32,984 nucleotides of DNA from CAYWNK01 sp964459495 (GTDB lineage: Bacteria > Planctomycetota > UBA1135 > GCA-002686595), in contig CAYWNK010000036.1 of the NCBI GenBank assembly GCA_964459495.1, positions 1 to 32,984 of the forward strand, written 5' to 3'. This document shows positions 15,689 to 22,283 of the stretch, one piece after another (positions within the stretch are counted from its first letter, which is position 1; the number at the start of each line of letters is the position of its first letter). The translations under genes were made by a program, and so were the position numbers. The notes under the pieces are model-generated. The model ran no database searches. It was given only the letters and a program-made list of their open reading frames with translations, and had not been told where the DNA came from.

Positions 15689-16231
15689 CTACCTCGTTAG
15701 CAGGCTCCGGTACCTGGCCGCGTCTTCCTCGTCGAAGCACACGAACAGGATGAGGCGAAGGCTCGATCTCGTCTGTCGGGGCTTGGCTTGGAGGTAGTCG
15801 ACGACGGCGTTGATGGCGACGGAGGCTGCCCGGTCCCGAGGGAAGCGGTAGACGCCGGTGCTGATGGATGGAAAGGCGATCGTCGTGAGGCCGTGCTCAT
15901 CAGCAAGAGCTAGGCAGCCTGTGTAGCAGCTCGCCAGGGTGACATCGTGCTGGGCCGCCCCATCAGCTGTCCAAACCGGACCCACCGTGTGGATGACGTG
16001 CTTGGCCTGCAGCCGGCCAGCTCGGGTGATCACGGCCTGCCCGGGCTTGCAGCCCCCCTGTCGCGCCACGACGGCACGGCAGTCTTCGAGGATGGCCGGT
16101 CCACCGGCCCGATGGATCGCACCATCGACTCCGCCGCCGCCCAGCAGGGAGGTGTTGGCAGCGTTCACGATGGCATCTGCCTCGACCTTGGTGATGTCGC
16201 CGAGTTGGACCTGGAGGGAAGCTGAGGTCAT
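15689..16231 (-). CDS. Macrodomain protein (MacroD/YmdB-type, probable O-acetyl-ADP-ribose deacetylase)
   Basis: 180 residues, the normal length for a stand-alone macrodomain. Motifs in order are GDIT (11-14), AIVNAANTSLLGGGGVDGAI with catalytic-loop Asn and Gly-rich loop (20-39), GPVW near 84, and STGVYRFP (124-131), the phosphate-binding loop. These match MacroD-type hydrolases that remove ADP-ribose from proteins or hydrolyse O-acetyl-ADP-ribose. There is no signal peptide, so it is cytoplasmic. It starts 27 bp after the end of the three-cysteine membrane protein and on the same strand, so it is probably the last gene of the Rieske operon. No ADP-ribosyltransferase toxin gene is adjacent, which argues against a DarTG-type pair. 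Confidence 0.9.
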   Translation of the reverse strand: MTSASLQVQLGDITKVEADAIVNAANTSLLGGGGVDGAIHRAGGPAILEDCRAVVARQGGCKPGQAVITRAGRLQAKHVIHTVGPVWTADGAAQHDVTLASCYTGCLALADEHGLTTIAFPSISTGVYRFPRDRAASVAINAVVDYLQAKPRQTRSSLRLILFVCFDEEDAARYRSLLTR

Positions 16232-16258
16232 GCCGTGGGGCAGATTGTCTGGCTTCGG

Positions 16259-17011
16259 CTACAGGCGTCGGATGGTGGCAGGATCGACCGTGTACACCAG
16301 AAGATCTCCGCGGCGCTCGAGATGCCCGGGGAGTTCGACGGGCTCTGCGACGAAGTCGAGGATGTCCTGCTGGATGGCCTTGCCGCCCGAGCCCACGAGG
16401 AGTGAGAAGGTGGGCTCGCCGTCAGGGCCGCGGATCAGGAAGCCGGGGGGGATGCCGCCAGACAGGCAGCGAACGGCGCAGGCGCGGTGGGTCTTGCCGA
16501 AGCCAGGCTTCATCACGCCGAGGTAGCACTTGGAGTCGACGATCTCGCCCTGAAGGGTGTGGCTGCCCAGGTCCTGGGTGGAGGGCAGCGTGGAGCTAGC
16601 ACCGAGGGAGCTCAGCGCATCGTCACCGCTGGCCAGCTCAAATAGCCCGCGGCCCTGGCGGTTCACGAAGGTGCCCGTTGCGCGGACACGCTGGCCGGCG
16701 AGGGTCTGGGCGCGCTCGGTCGCGCTGAACTTGAACTCGGAGACGAGCAGCACCGCGCGCAGGGCATCCGGGTAGGCGGGGTCTGCGACGTAAATCACAG
16801 GGTAGGGATCCACGGCCAGGTGGCCCTCGATCGCCACGGGGGTATCGAGGTCCCACACACCGGGGCCCGGGTCCTGCTGGCGCGGGGCTAGCGCGAACGC
16901 CAGGCCGGCGGCGAGCAGGATGCCAAGCCCGGCGAAGAGCTTGACGGACGGGCGCAGGGCCGCGGGAAGCGGCAGGTAGCCCACGTAGAACGGATCCTTG
17001 GTCTCAGGCAT
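16259..17011 (-). CDS. Membrane-anchored three-cysteine protein with OB-like regions, function unknown
   Basis: 250 residues from the ATG at 17011. The longer open frame to 17455 runs inside the Rieske membrane protein gene and looks like a shadow. One transmembrane anchor spans about residues 23-42 (VKLFAGLGILLAAGLAFALA), so most of the protein should be periplasmic. Residues 55-130 resemble a small beta-barrel (TPVAIEGHLAVDPYPVIYVA, GQRVRATGTFVNRQGRGLFE). A second beta domain starts near 150 with LQGEIVDSKCYLGVMKPGFG, then KTHRACAVRCLSGGIPPGFL. The conserved-looking Cys162, Cys178, Cys182 and His175 could bind a metal or heme, or form a disulfide. It begins 10 bp after the ferric-reductase/Rieske gene stops, so it is a likely partner in the same electron-transfer unit. 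I cannot name the family. Confidence 0.75.
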   Translation of the reverse strand: MPETKDPFYVGYLPLPAALRPSVKLFAGLGILLAAGLAFALAPRQQDPGPGVWDLDTPVAIEGHLAVDPYPVIYVADPAYPDALRAVLLVSEFKFSATERAQTLAGQRVRATGTFVNRQGRGLFELASGDDALSSLGASSTLPSTQDLGSHTLQGEIVDSKCYLGVMKPGFGKTHRACAVRCLSGGIPPGFLIRGPDGEPTFSLLVGSGGKAIQQDILDFVAEPVELPGHLERRGDLLVYTVDPATIRRL

Positions 17012-17021
17012 GGTCGGTGGG

Positions 17022-18071
17022 CTACGCGGAGGGGATCTGGGCGGGCTCGACCGGCGTGCCCGGCGGCAGAGGGGAGGGGTCGACGAGCGCACGCCCATCC
17101 TCGATGCGCACGCGGTAGGTGGACACCTTCTCGGTGAAGGGCGGCGGCGACTGGCCGCATTCCACCTTGTACTGGTAACCGTGCCAGGGGCACGTGAGAC
17201 AGTCGTCCACGATCTTGCCTTCGCCCAGGGGGCCACCCTGGTGGGCGCAGACGTTCGAAATCGCGGAGAGGGTGTCGCCGCGCCGGAAGATCGCGATGCG
17301 CTCGGCGCCTTGAACGGGCAGGACCACGGCGCGGTCCTGAGGGATGTCGGCCACGGGGCCGGCATCCACCCACTGGGCATGGTCCGGGCCTGACCCGTCA
17401 AAGCCCGTCTCGCGGAATCCAGCCACCAGGTGTAGACCGCTAACCAGGACCACACCTGCCGCCGTCAGGGCGACGAAGGCCGGATGGGTTTCGCTCTGCA
17501 GTGCGCCCAGGGCCACGTGCATCACCAGCAGCGCATAGGCTACGTACACGCCCATGTGCAGCGCCTTCCACACTCCGGGGCCCAGGTTCTTCAGCCAGTA
17601 GTCGTGGCTGGTGGCCGCCATCACGAACAGGATCAGCAGCGCGCCGAAGCCCAGCACCTGGAACGGGAAGTGGGCGAGCGAGTCGTAGCGCGTATTCACG
17701 GTGAACAGCGACACGATTGGATTCGCGTCGCCCATTCCGTGGTAGAAGATCAGCGCGATGATCCCGTGGACCAGGGCAACCGAGAACATCATCACCCCGA
17801 AGTGCCGGCGGTTGTAGAGCAGCGGCGCAAAGCGCGGGCTCAGGCGCGCAAGCGGGCCGATGCACAGGATGATGTGCAGCATCCCGAAGGCGCAGGTCGC
17901 GGTCGAGCGAATCAGTAGAACCGGCTCGGGGGCGAGGTTGTTGGGGCCCGCGTGGGTGGCCATCGTGATCCCGATGAAGGCTGCGTTGTAGAGCAGCACG
18001 CAGAGCAGGAGGACCCCGTCGTAGACCTTCTTGTGGTGGTTCCACTGGACGGCTTGGTAGGCGTGGCTCAC
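17022..18071 (-). CDS. Ferric-reductase-like membrane protein fused to a Rieske domain
   Basis: 349 residues from a GTG at 18071, chosen because it overlaps the upstream stop in a GTGA arrangement. A longer open frame to 18293 lacks coding sense. Residues about 15-220 hold six hydrophobic segments like a ferric-reductase/cytochrome b transmembrane domain. Histidines within them (His66, His102, His172, His185) could ligate two b-type hemes. Residues about 235-330 form a ferredoxin-type Rieske domain: Cys275-x-His277, 16 residues, then Cys294-x-x-His297 (VCAHQGGPLGEG and LTCPWHGYQYKV). An extra cysteine, Cys291, precedes the second pair. The CAHQGGPLGEG block closely matches CPHQGGPLGEG in the neighbouring Rieske-TPP protein. 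It probably moves electrons between quinone or periplasm and the soluble Rieske enzymes. Direction and topology are inferred. Confidence 0.85.
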   Translation of the reverse strand: MSHAYQAVQWNHHKKVYDGVLLLCVLLYNAAFIGITMATHAGPNNLAPEPVLLIRSTATCAFGMLHIILCIGPLARLSPRFAPLLYNRRHFGVMMFSVALVHGIIALIFYHGMGDANPIVSLFTVNTRYDSLAHFPFQVLGFGALLILFVMAATSHDYWLKNLGPGVWKALHMGVYVAYALLVMHVALGALQSETHPAFVALTAAGVVLVSGLHLVAGFRETGFDGSGPDHAQWVDAGPVADIPQDRAVVLPVQGAERIAIFRRGDTLSAISNVCAHQGGPLGEGKIVDDCLTCPWHGYQYKVECGQSPPPFTEKVSTYRVRIEDGRALVDPSPLPPGTPVEPAQIPSA

Positions 18072-18268
18072 TGGTCTTGCTCCCCTGTGGAAGGCGCTGA
18101 ATTGGCTGGCAGGGACGGCGGGAGGGTGTCCGGGGTCTTGTCCGTCGCCGGCAATTCCTGTAGCGGGGTGGCCGGTCGGGCGTCGACGGCAAGGTACAGG
18201 CCGATCAGCACCAGGGGCGCTAGCACGACCCAAAGGACTCGGTGGGCGCTGCGATGGGGGCGCTTCAT
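18068..18268 (-). CDS. Small single-helix membrane protein
   Basis: 66 residues. Basic residues at the N-terminus (MKRPHRSAHR) precede one transmembrane helix (VLWVVLAPLVLIGLYLAV, about 11-28), followed by a Pro/Ser/Thr-rich tail (DARPATPLQELPATDKTPDT and on), likely periplasmic. The start overlaps the upstream gene in an ATGA junction (18265-18268), and its stop overlaps the downstream GTG in a GTGA junction (18068-18071). Such tight coupling supports a real gene despite its length. Its role is unknown; it may be a small accessory subunit that anchors or assembles the neighbouring membrane complex. Confidence 0.7.
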   Translation of the reverse strand: MKRPHRSAHRVLWVVLAPLVLIGLYLAVDARPATPLQELPATDKTPDTLPPSLPANSAPSTGEQDQ

Positions 18269-18498
18269 GCCTTCTCCCCCTCGGGCGCGTCACGCAGCAG
18301 CTTAGCCATCAGCAGCGGCCAAAGGGCAGCTGCGCCGGGCAGCATCAGCATTCGAAAGCCAAGTGGAGCTCCTTCCGCCGTGGGATCCAGCTTGGAGACT
18401 CCTTTCGTCGCAAAGTAGAGCGCAAAGAGCACGCCCAGCCCCACGTAGATCAGGGCTGCCCAGGCAGTGGGGGTGGATCCAAGGACGATGAACGGCAT
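18265..18498 (-). CDS. Small two-helix membrane protein
   Basis: 77 residues from the ATG at 18498. Hydrophobic helices lie at about residues 12-30 (AWAALIYVGLGVLFALYFA) and 48-67 (FRMLMLPGAAALWPLLMAKL), joined by a charged loop (TKGVSKLDPTAEG). The start shares its A with the TGA of the Rieske-TPP gene (18498), and the stop overlaps the next small gene by 4 bases. A longer frame to 18618 lies inside the TPP gene and is unlikely. No family is recognised. The operon context suggests a small subunit of a membrane-bound redox complex. Confidence 0.7.
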   Translation of the reverse strand: MPFIVLGSTPTAWAALIYVGLGVLFALYFATKGVSKLDPTAEGAPLGFRMLMLPGAAALWPLLMAKLLRDAPEGEKA

Positions 18499-20489
18499 CA
18501 GATCAGTTCCCCATCGGTCATGACCTCCACCGTGGACGGGCCATCGTAGGCGAGCGCGCGCTGCATCGCCTCGTCTAGGTCGGAGGCGTCCGTAACGCGG
18601 ATGCCGAGGCCACCGCAACTGGTCACAAACTCGGCGATGTTGGGGTTGGTGAGGCTTGTTTGCCAGACGTCCCAGCCGCCCGCGCGCTGCTCCTTGGAGA
18701 TCTTGCCCAGTTCACAGTTGTGCAGCAGAACATGCGTGATGTTCATGCCGTACTTGACGGCCGTGTTGACCTCCCAGGGGTACTGGCCAAAGCCGCCGTC
18801 GCCGCTGATCGCGATGACGGGCCGCTTGTGAAAGCGGCCATCCCAGCGGCCTTCGACCTGTGTCGCTGCCCAGGCGCCCATCGCGGCGGGGTAGCCGAAG
18901 CCGATCGATCCCAGGTAGCCCGACATCAGAACGGACTGGTCGCCCGAGGACTCGAAGTAGCGTCCGAAGCTGTAGGTGTTGTTGCCCACGTCGACGGCCA
19001 GGATGGCGTTGTCCGGAACACAGCGGTTCATCGCCTCGAACACCGCGACGGAGCTGACGCCTTTGCCTCGGTCGTCGGCGAGACGACGCTGCTTCTCGGC
19101 GCGCCAGATGCCCCAGCGCTCGGCGACATCGGCGCGCTGGTCGTCGGTGGCGTGGTCGGCGAGTCGTTCCCGCAGGAGCTCCGCGGTCACCCGTAGGTCG
19201 CCCCAGACGGGGGCGTGGATCGCGTGGAACTTGGCGATCTGGGATCGATCCCGGTCGACCTGGACCAGGGGGAGCTTCGGCGTGATGCCGGTGTGGTTGC
19301 TGAACGATGCGCCCAGCACCAACAGCGCGTCGGCTTCGTTCATCAGCCACGAAGCCACCGGTGTGCCGCTGCGCCCAAGCACGCCGCCGGCGAGTGGGTG
19401 CGTGTCGGAGATCAGGCCCTTGCCCTTGAATGTCGTCAGCACCGGGGCGTTCCAGGCCTCGGCCAGCGCCACGACCGCGTCCATGTCAAAGCGCGCGCCG
19501 TGGCCGACGATGATCACCGGGCGCTTGGCCGCGCGCAGCAGATCCTCGGCTCCCGCAAGGGCGCTTTCGGCGGGGGCGATCCCGGCGTCGGCCATGCGCC
19601 CCTGGGGCAAGCCCGGGGCCGCGCCCTCCGGGGCGAGTTCGGTCTGCACGTCATCGGGGAAGATGAGGTGCGCCACGTCCTGGTTCAAAGTCGCCGAGCG
19701 CAGGGCCAGCGACATGAGCTCAGCGTGGTTGGAATCCGGCAGTACCAGATGGCTGAACCCAGCGACCGAGCTAAAAGCATCCTTCAGGGGCAGGTCCTGG
19801 AAGGCGCCGGGGCCAAAGACCTGCTGCTGGACCTGGCCGGTCAGCGCGAGCACAGGGGCCCGGTCGACCTTGGCGTCCCAGAGGCCGGTCAGCAGATTGG
19901 TGGCACCCGGGCCGGCAATGGTCAGGCAGGCCGCCGGGTCCCCGGTCAGCTTGCCGTAGGCCGAGGCCGCAAAGGCGGCCGCGCCCTCGTGGCGAATGCC
20001 GATGTAGCTCAACCGACCGGCGTCGCATTGGCGCTTGATCGCGTCGGCGAGACCCAGGTTCGAGTGCCCGACCATGCCAAAGACATGGGTGACACCCCAT
20101 TCGCCCATGGTCTCGGCCATGACGTCGGTCACCGTTCGCTCGTGGACCGGCTCGGCCTCGAGCTGCACGTAAATGCCATCGTCACGGATGTCGATCGGAT
20201 AGGTGCCCACGCCGTCGTCGTGCCCGCCGGGGGAGTCGCCGGTGTGGGGGCAGTACTCCCAGCCGTGCCAGGGGCAGCGCAGCCAGCCCTTCTCGATCGA
20301 GCCCTCGCCTAGGGGGCCGCCCTGGTGGGGGCAGTGGTTTTCGAGCGCGGCGAACTTGCCCTCATGGTGGGTGAGGCAGATCGATTTTTCCTGGGCGCCA
20401 GCGTCGATGCTGACGGTCTTGACTCGGCCTTCGGGCAGGTCTTCGACGCTGCCGACGCGGTGCCAGGTGGGCTGTTGCTTGGAGGTCAC
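18498..20489 (-). CDS. Rieske domain fused to a thiamine-diphosphate enzyme (acetolactate synthase-like)
   Basis: 663 residues from a GTG at 20489. Residues 8-112 are a ferredoxin-type Rieske domain: Cys53-x-His55, 16 residues, then Cys72-x-x-His75 (NHCPHQGGPLGEG, LRCPWHGWEYCPHTG). Residues about 118-660 are a complete TPP-enzyme fold in the order N-terminal, middle and C-terminal: VTDVMAETMGEWGVTHVFGM, catalytic-glutamate segment IGIRHEGAAAFAASAYGK (Glu168), GPGATNLLTGLWDA, a middle domain near 310-450, then the GDG cofactor motif at 563-565 and Asn591 in LLHNCELGKISKEQ. Relatives decarboxylate or ligate 2-oxo acids (acetolactate synthase, pyruvate oxidase, glyoxylate carboligase). Fusion to a Rieske domain suggests that its electrons leave or enter through the iron-sulfur cluster. 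The substrate is unknown. It lies between the Rieske-glutamate-synthase-like gene (61 bp upstream) and a coupled membrane peptide. Confidence 0.9.
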   Translation of the reverse strand: MTSKQQPTWHRVGSVEDLPEGRVKTVSIDAGAQEKSICLTHHEGKFAALENHCPHQGGPLGEGSIEKGWLRCPWHGWEYCPHTGDSPGGHDDGVGTYPIDIRDDGIYVQLEAEPVHERTVTDVMAETMGEWGVTHVFGMVGHSNLGLADAIKRQCDAGRLSYIGIRHEGAAAFAASAYGKLTGDPAACLTIAGPGATNLLTGLWDAKVDRAPVLALTGQVQQQVFGPGAFQDLPLKDAFSSVAGFSHLVLPDSNHAELMSLALRSATLNQDVAHLIFPDDVQTELAPEGAAPGLPQGRMADAGIAPAESALAGAEDLLRAAKRPVIIVGHGARFDMDAVVALAEAWNAPVLTTFKGKGLISDTHPLAGGVLGRSGTPVASWLMNEADALLVLGASFSNHTGITPKLPLVQVDRDRSQIAKFHAIHAPVWGDLRVTAELLRERLADHATDDQRADVAERWGIWRAEKQRRLADDRGKGVSSVAVFEAMNRCVPDNAILAVDVGNNTYSFGRYFESSGDQSVLMSGYLGSIGFGYPAAMGAWAATQVEGRWDGRFHKRPVIAISGDGGFGQYPWEVNTAVKYGMNITHVLLHNCELGKISKEQRAGGWDVWQTSLTNPNIAEFVTSCGGLGIRVTDASDLDEAMQRALAYDGPSTVEVMTDGELI

Positions 20490-20550
20490 GGGCGGGGAGG
20501 AGTGCTAGGTGAGGAAGAATCCATGGGGGGAGTCGGCGCGGCCGTGGAAG

Positions 20551-22188
20551 TCAGTCGTCGTGTAGGCCCACCGCGCCGCCGTAGGAGACGCCAGTCAGAT
20601 AGGCGATGTCCCGTTTCCAGGTGGTGAGGTCGGAGTGCTGGAACTCGTTCAGGTGGTGATGCCCACAAGCGCGGGCCAGAACCTGCATGAGCCCGACGCT
20701 AGCCCCAAAGAAGTTCGCGAGCTGCTTGGCCGAACGATCGATCTCAAGCCGCGCCCGCAGGCCGGGCTTCTGTGTCGCGATGCCCACCGGGCAGTTGTTG
20801 GTGTGGCAAGCGCGCATGCCCAGGCAGCCGATCGCCTGGAGTGCAGAGTTCGAGAGCGCGATGCCGTCCGCACCCAGGGCCAGGGCCTTGGCAAAGTCGC
20901 CCTCGTGCCGCAGGCCACCGGTGATGATCAGGGTGACGTCCGGCGCCTTCTTGTTGAGGTGGCGGCGCGCGCGGGCGAGGGCCGGCAGGGTCGGGACCGA
21001 GATGTTGTTCTTGAACACGTCAGGGGCCGCGCCGGTGCCGCCCCCGCGGCCATCCAGGATGATGTAGTCCGCGCTCGCCTCGAGGGCGAAGTCGATGTCT
21101 GCCTCGATGTGTTGGGCCGACAGCTTGAAGCCGATCGGAATGCCGCCGGTGACCTCGCGCACCTCGTCAGCGACCCTGCGGAAATCGGCGGGCGTATCGA
21201 GATCGGCGAAGCGCGCCGGGCTGATGGCCGGCGTGCCGGGCTCGAGACCCCGAACCTCGGCGATCTTGCCCAGGACCTTGTCCCCGGGCAGGTGCCCACC
21301 GGTCCCGGTCTTCGCGCCCTGGCCGCCCTTGAAGTGGAAGGCCTGGGCCTTGGCGACCTTGTCGAGGCTCCAGCCGAACTTGGCTGAGGCAAGCTCGTAG
21401 AAGTAGCGCGAATTGGCGGACTTCTCCTCCGGCAGCATGCCGCCCTCGCCGGAGCAGATACCGGTCCCGGCCATTTCTGCTCCCTTCGCAAGCGCCACCT
21501 TGGCCTCCTCGGAGAGGGCGCCGTAGCTCATGTCGCTGACGAAGAGAGGGATCTCGAGGCGCAGCGGCTTCTTCGCGCGCGGGCCGATGATGAGGTCGGT
21601 ACCCACGGGCTCGTCGTCCAGCAAGGGCTTGGTCGCGACCTGGGCCGTGAGCACTTGGATGTCGTCCCAGCTCGGCAGCTCCGTGATCGGCACGCCCATC
21701 GCCGAAGTGGGGCCGTGGTGCCCGACGCCGTCGTAGCCCTGCTTCGCGAGGGTCTGGATGTGGCGGTTGTGGGGCTCCTCAGGACCGCCGTGAACATCGG
21801 CGTAGAGTCCCAGGTACTCGTCCCGGCGGTAGGGCTGGGGATTGGCCTTGGCGAAGGCTTTGACCTGATCGAGATCGACGCAAACTTCGTCGCCCTCGAT
21901 CCAGGCGTCGAAGCTCGGCAATGCCTCGTCGTTGTTGTATTCCGATACACCGGTGTCGAGCCGATAGTCCCAGCCATGGACGCCGCAGATGAGGTTATCC
22001 CCATTCACGTGCCCGTCGGACATCAGGGCGCCGCGGTGTAGGCAGCGCCCGTAGAGCACTGACACGTCATCGCCATAGCGCACGACCACCAAATCCACGG
22101 ATTCAACAAGGGCGTACTGGGGCTGGCGATCGGCGAGTTCGCTCCATACGGCGACGGGAGCGGCCGTTCGGCTGGCAGGTTGGGTCAT
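20551..22188 (-). CDS. Rieske domain fused to an FMN-binding glutamate-synthase-like domain
   Basis: 545 residues. Residues about 12-108 are a Rieske domain: Cys49-x-His51, 16 residues, then Cys68-x-x-His71 (GRCLHRGALMSD, LICGVHGWDY). Residues about 155-510 match the synthase (FMN/Fe-S) domain of glutamate synthase: VSDMSYGALSEEAK near 218, TGICSGEGGML near 242, KGGQGAKTGTGGHLPGDK near 288, YIILDGRGGGTGAAP near 375 and a 3Fe-4S motif CLGMRACHTNNCPVGIATQ with Cys455, Cys461 and Cys466. There is no class-II glutaminase domain and no NADPH-binding beta subunit in the window, so the Rieske cluster could replace the usual electron donor. Relatives include stand-alone archaeal glutamate synthases and N-methylglutamate synthase subunits. 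The gene starts 95 bp after the giant surface-protein gene. Confidence 0.9.
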   Translation of the reverse strand: MTQPASRTAAPVAVWSELADRQPQYALVESVDLVVVRYGDDVSVLYGRCLHRGALMSDGHVNGDNLICGVHGWDYRLDTGVSEYNNDEALPSFDAWIEGDEVCVDLDQVKAFAKANPQPYRRDEYLGLYADVHGGPEEPHNRHIQTLAKQGYDGVGHHGPTSAMGVPITELPSWDDIQVLTAQVATKPLLDDEPVGTDLIIGPRAKKPLRLEIPLFVSDMSYGALSEEAKVALAKGAEMAGTGICSGEGGMLPEEKSANSRYFYELASAKFGWSLDKVAKAQAFHFKGGQGAKTGTGGHLPGDKVLGKIAEVRGLEPGTPAISPARFADLDTPADFRRVADEVREVTGGIPIGFKLSAQHIEADIDFALEASADYIILDGRGGGTGAAPDVFKNNISVPTLPALARARRHLNKKAPDVTLIITGGLRHEGDFAKALALGADGIALSNSALQAIGCLGMRACHTNNCPVGIATQKPGLRARLEIDRSAKQLANFFGASVGLMQVLARACGHHHLNEFQHSDLTTWKRDIAYLTGVSYGGAVGLHDD

Positions 22189-22283
22189 CGGACCTCACAA
22201 GGATGAGGGGGGGGCGTTTACGTTCGCCGGGAAGATAGCATTCTCCGCGCCGTGACCGAAAAAAACTGCGATTCAGCCCATCA
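22189..22283 (-). promoter_or_regulatory. Intergenic region ahead of the Rieske operon
   Basis: On the minus strand the giant-gene stop is followed by a T7 run (22265-22259) with only a 3-bp stem before it, so any terminator here is weak. A possible extended -10 (TGCTATCTT) lies about 20 bases further, roughly 50 bases before the ATG at 22188, without a convincing -35. A GAGG ribosome binding site is at 22196-22193, 4 bases from the start. This may be the operon promoter, or the giant gene may read through. Confidence 0.35.

Noticed and set aside
15689..16231. Macrodomain as an antitoxin of a DarTG-type pair
   Set aside because: No DarT-like ADP-ribosyltransferase lies next to it. The neighbours are a redox membrane protein and a DUF4382 lipoprotein.
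19215..20312. A 365-codon plus-strand frame opposite the TPP gene
   Set aside because: The minus strand has an unambiguous TPP enzyme with cofactor motifs. The plus-strand frame is a composition artefact.
16259..22188. Rieske proteins as ring-hydroxylating oxygenases
   Set aside because: None has the C-terminal mononuclear-iron catalytic domain of such oxygenases. The domains beside the Rieske parts are glutamate-synthase, TPP and ferric-reductase types.
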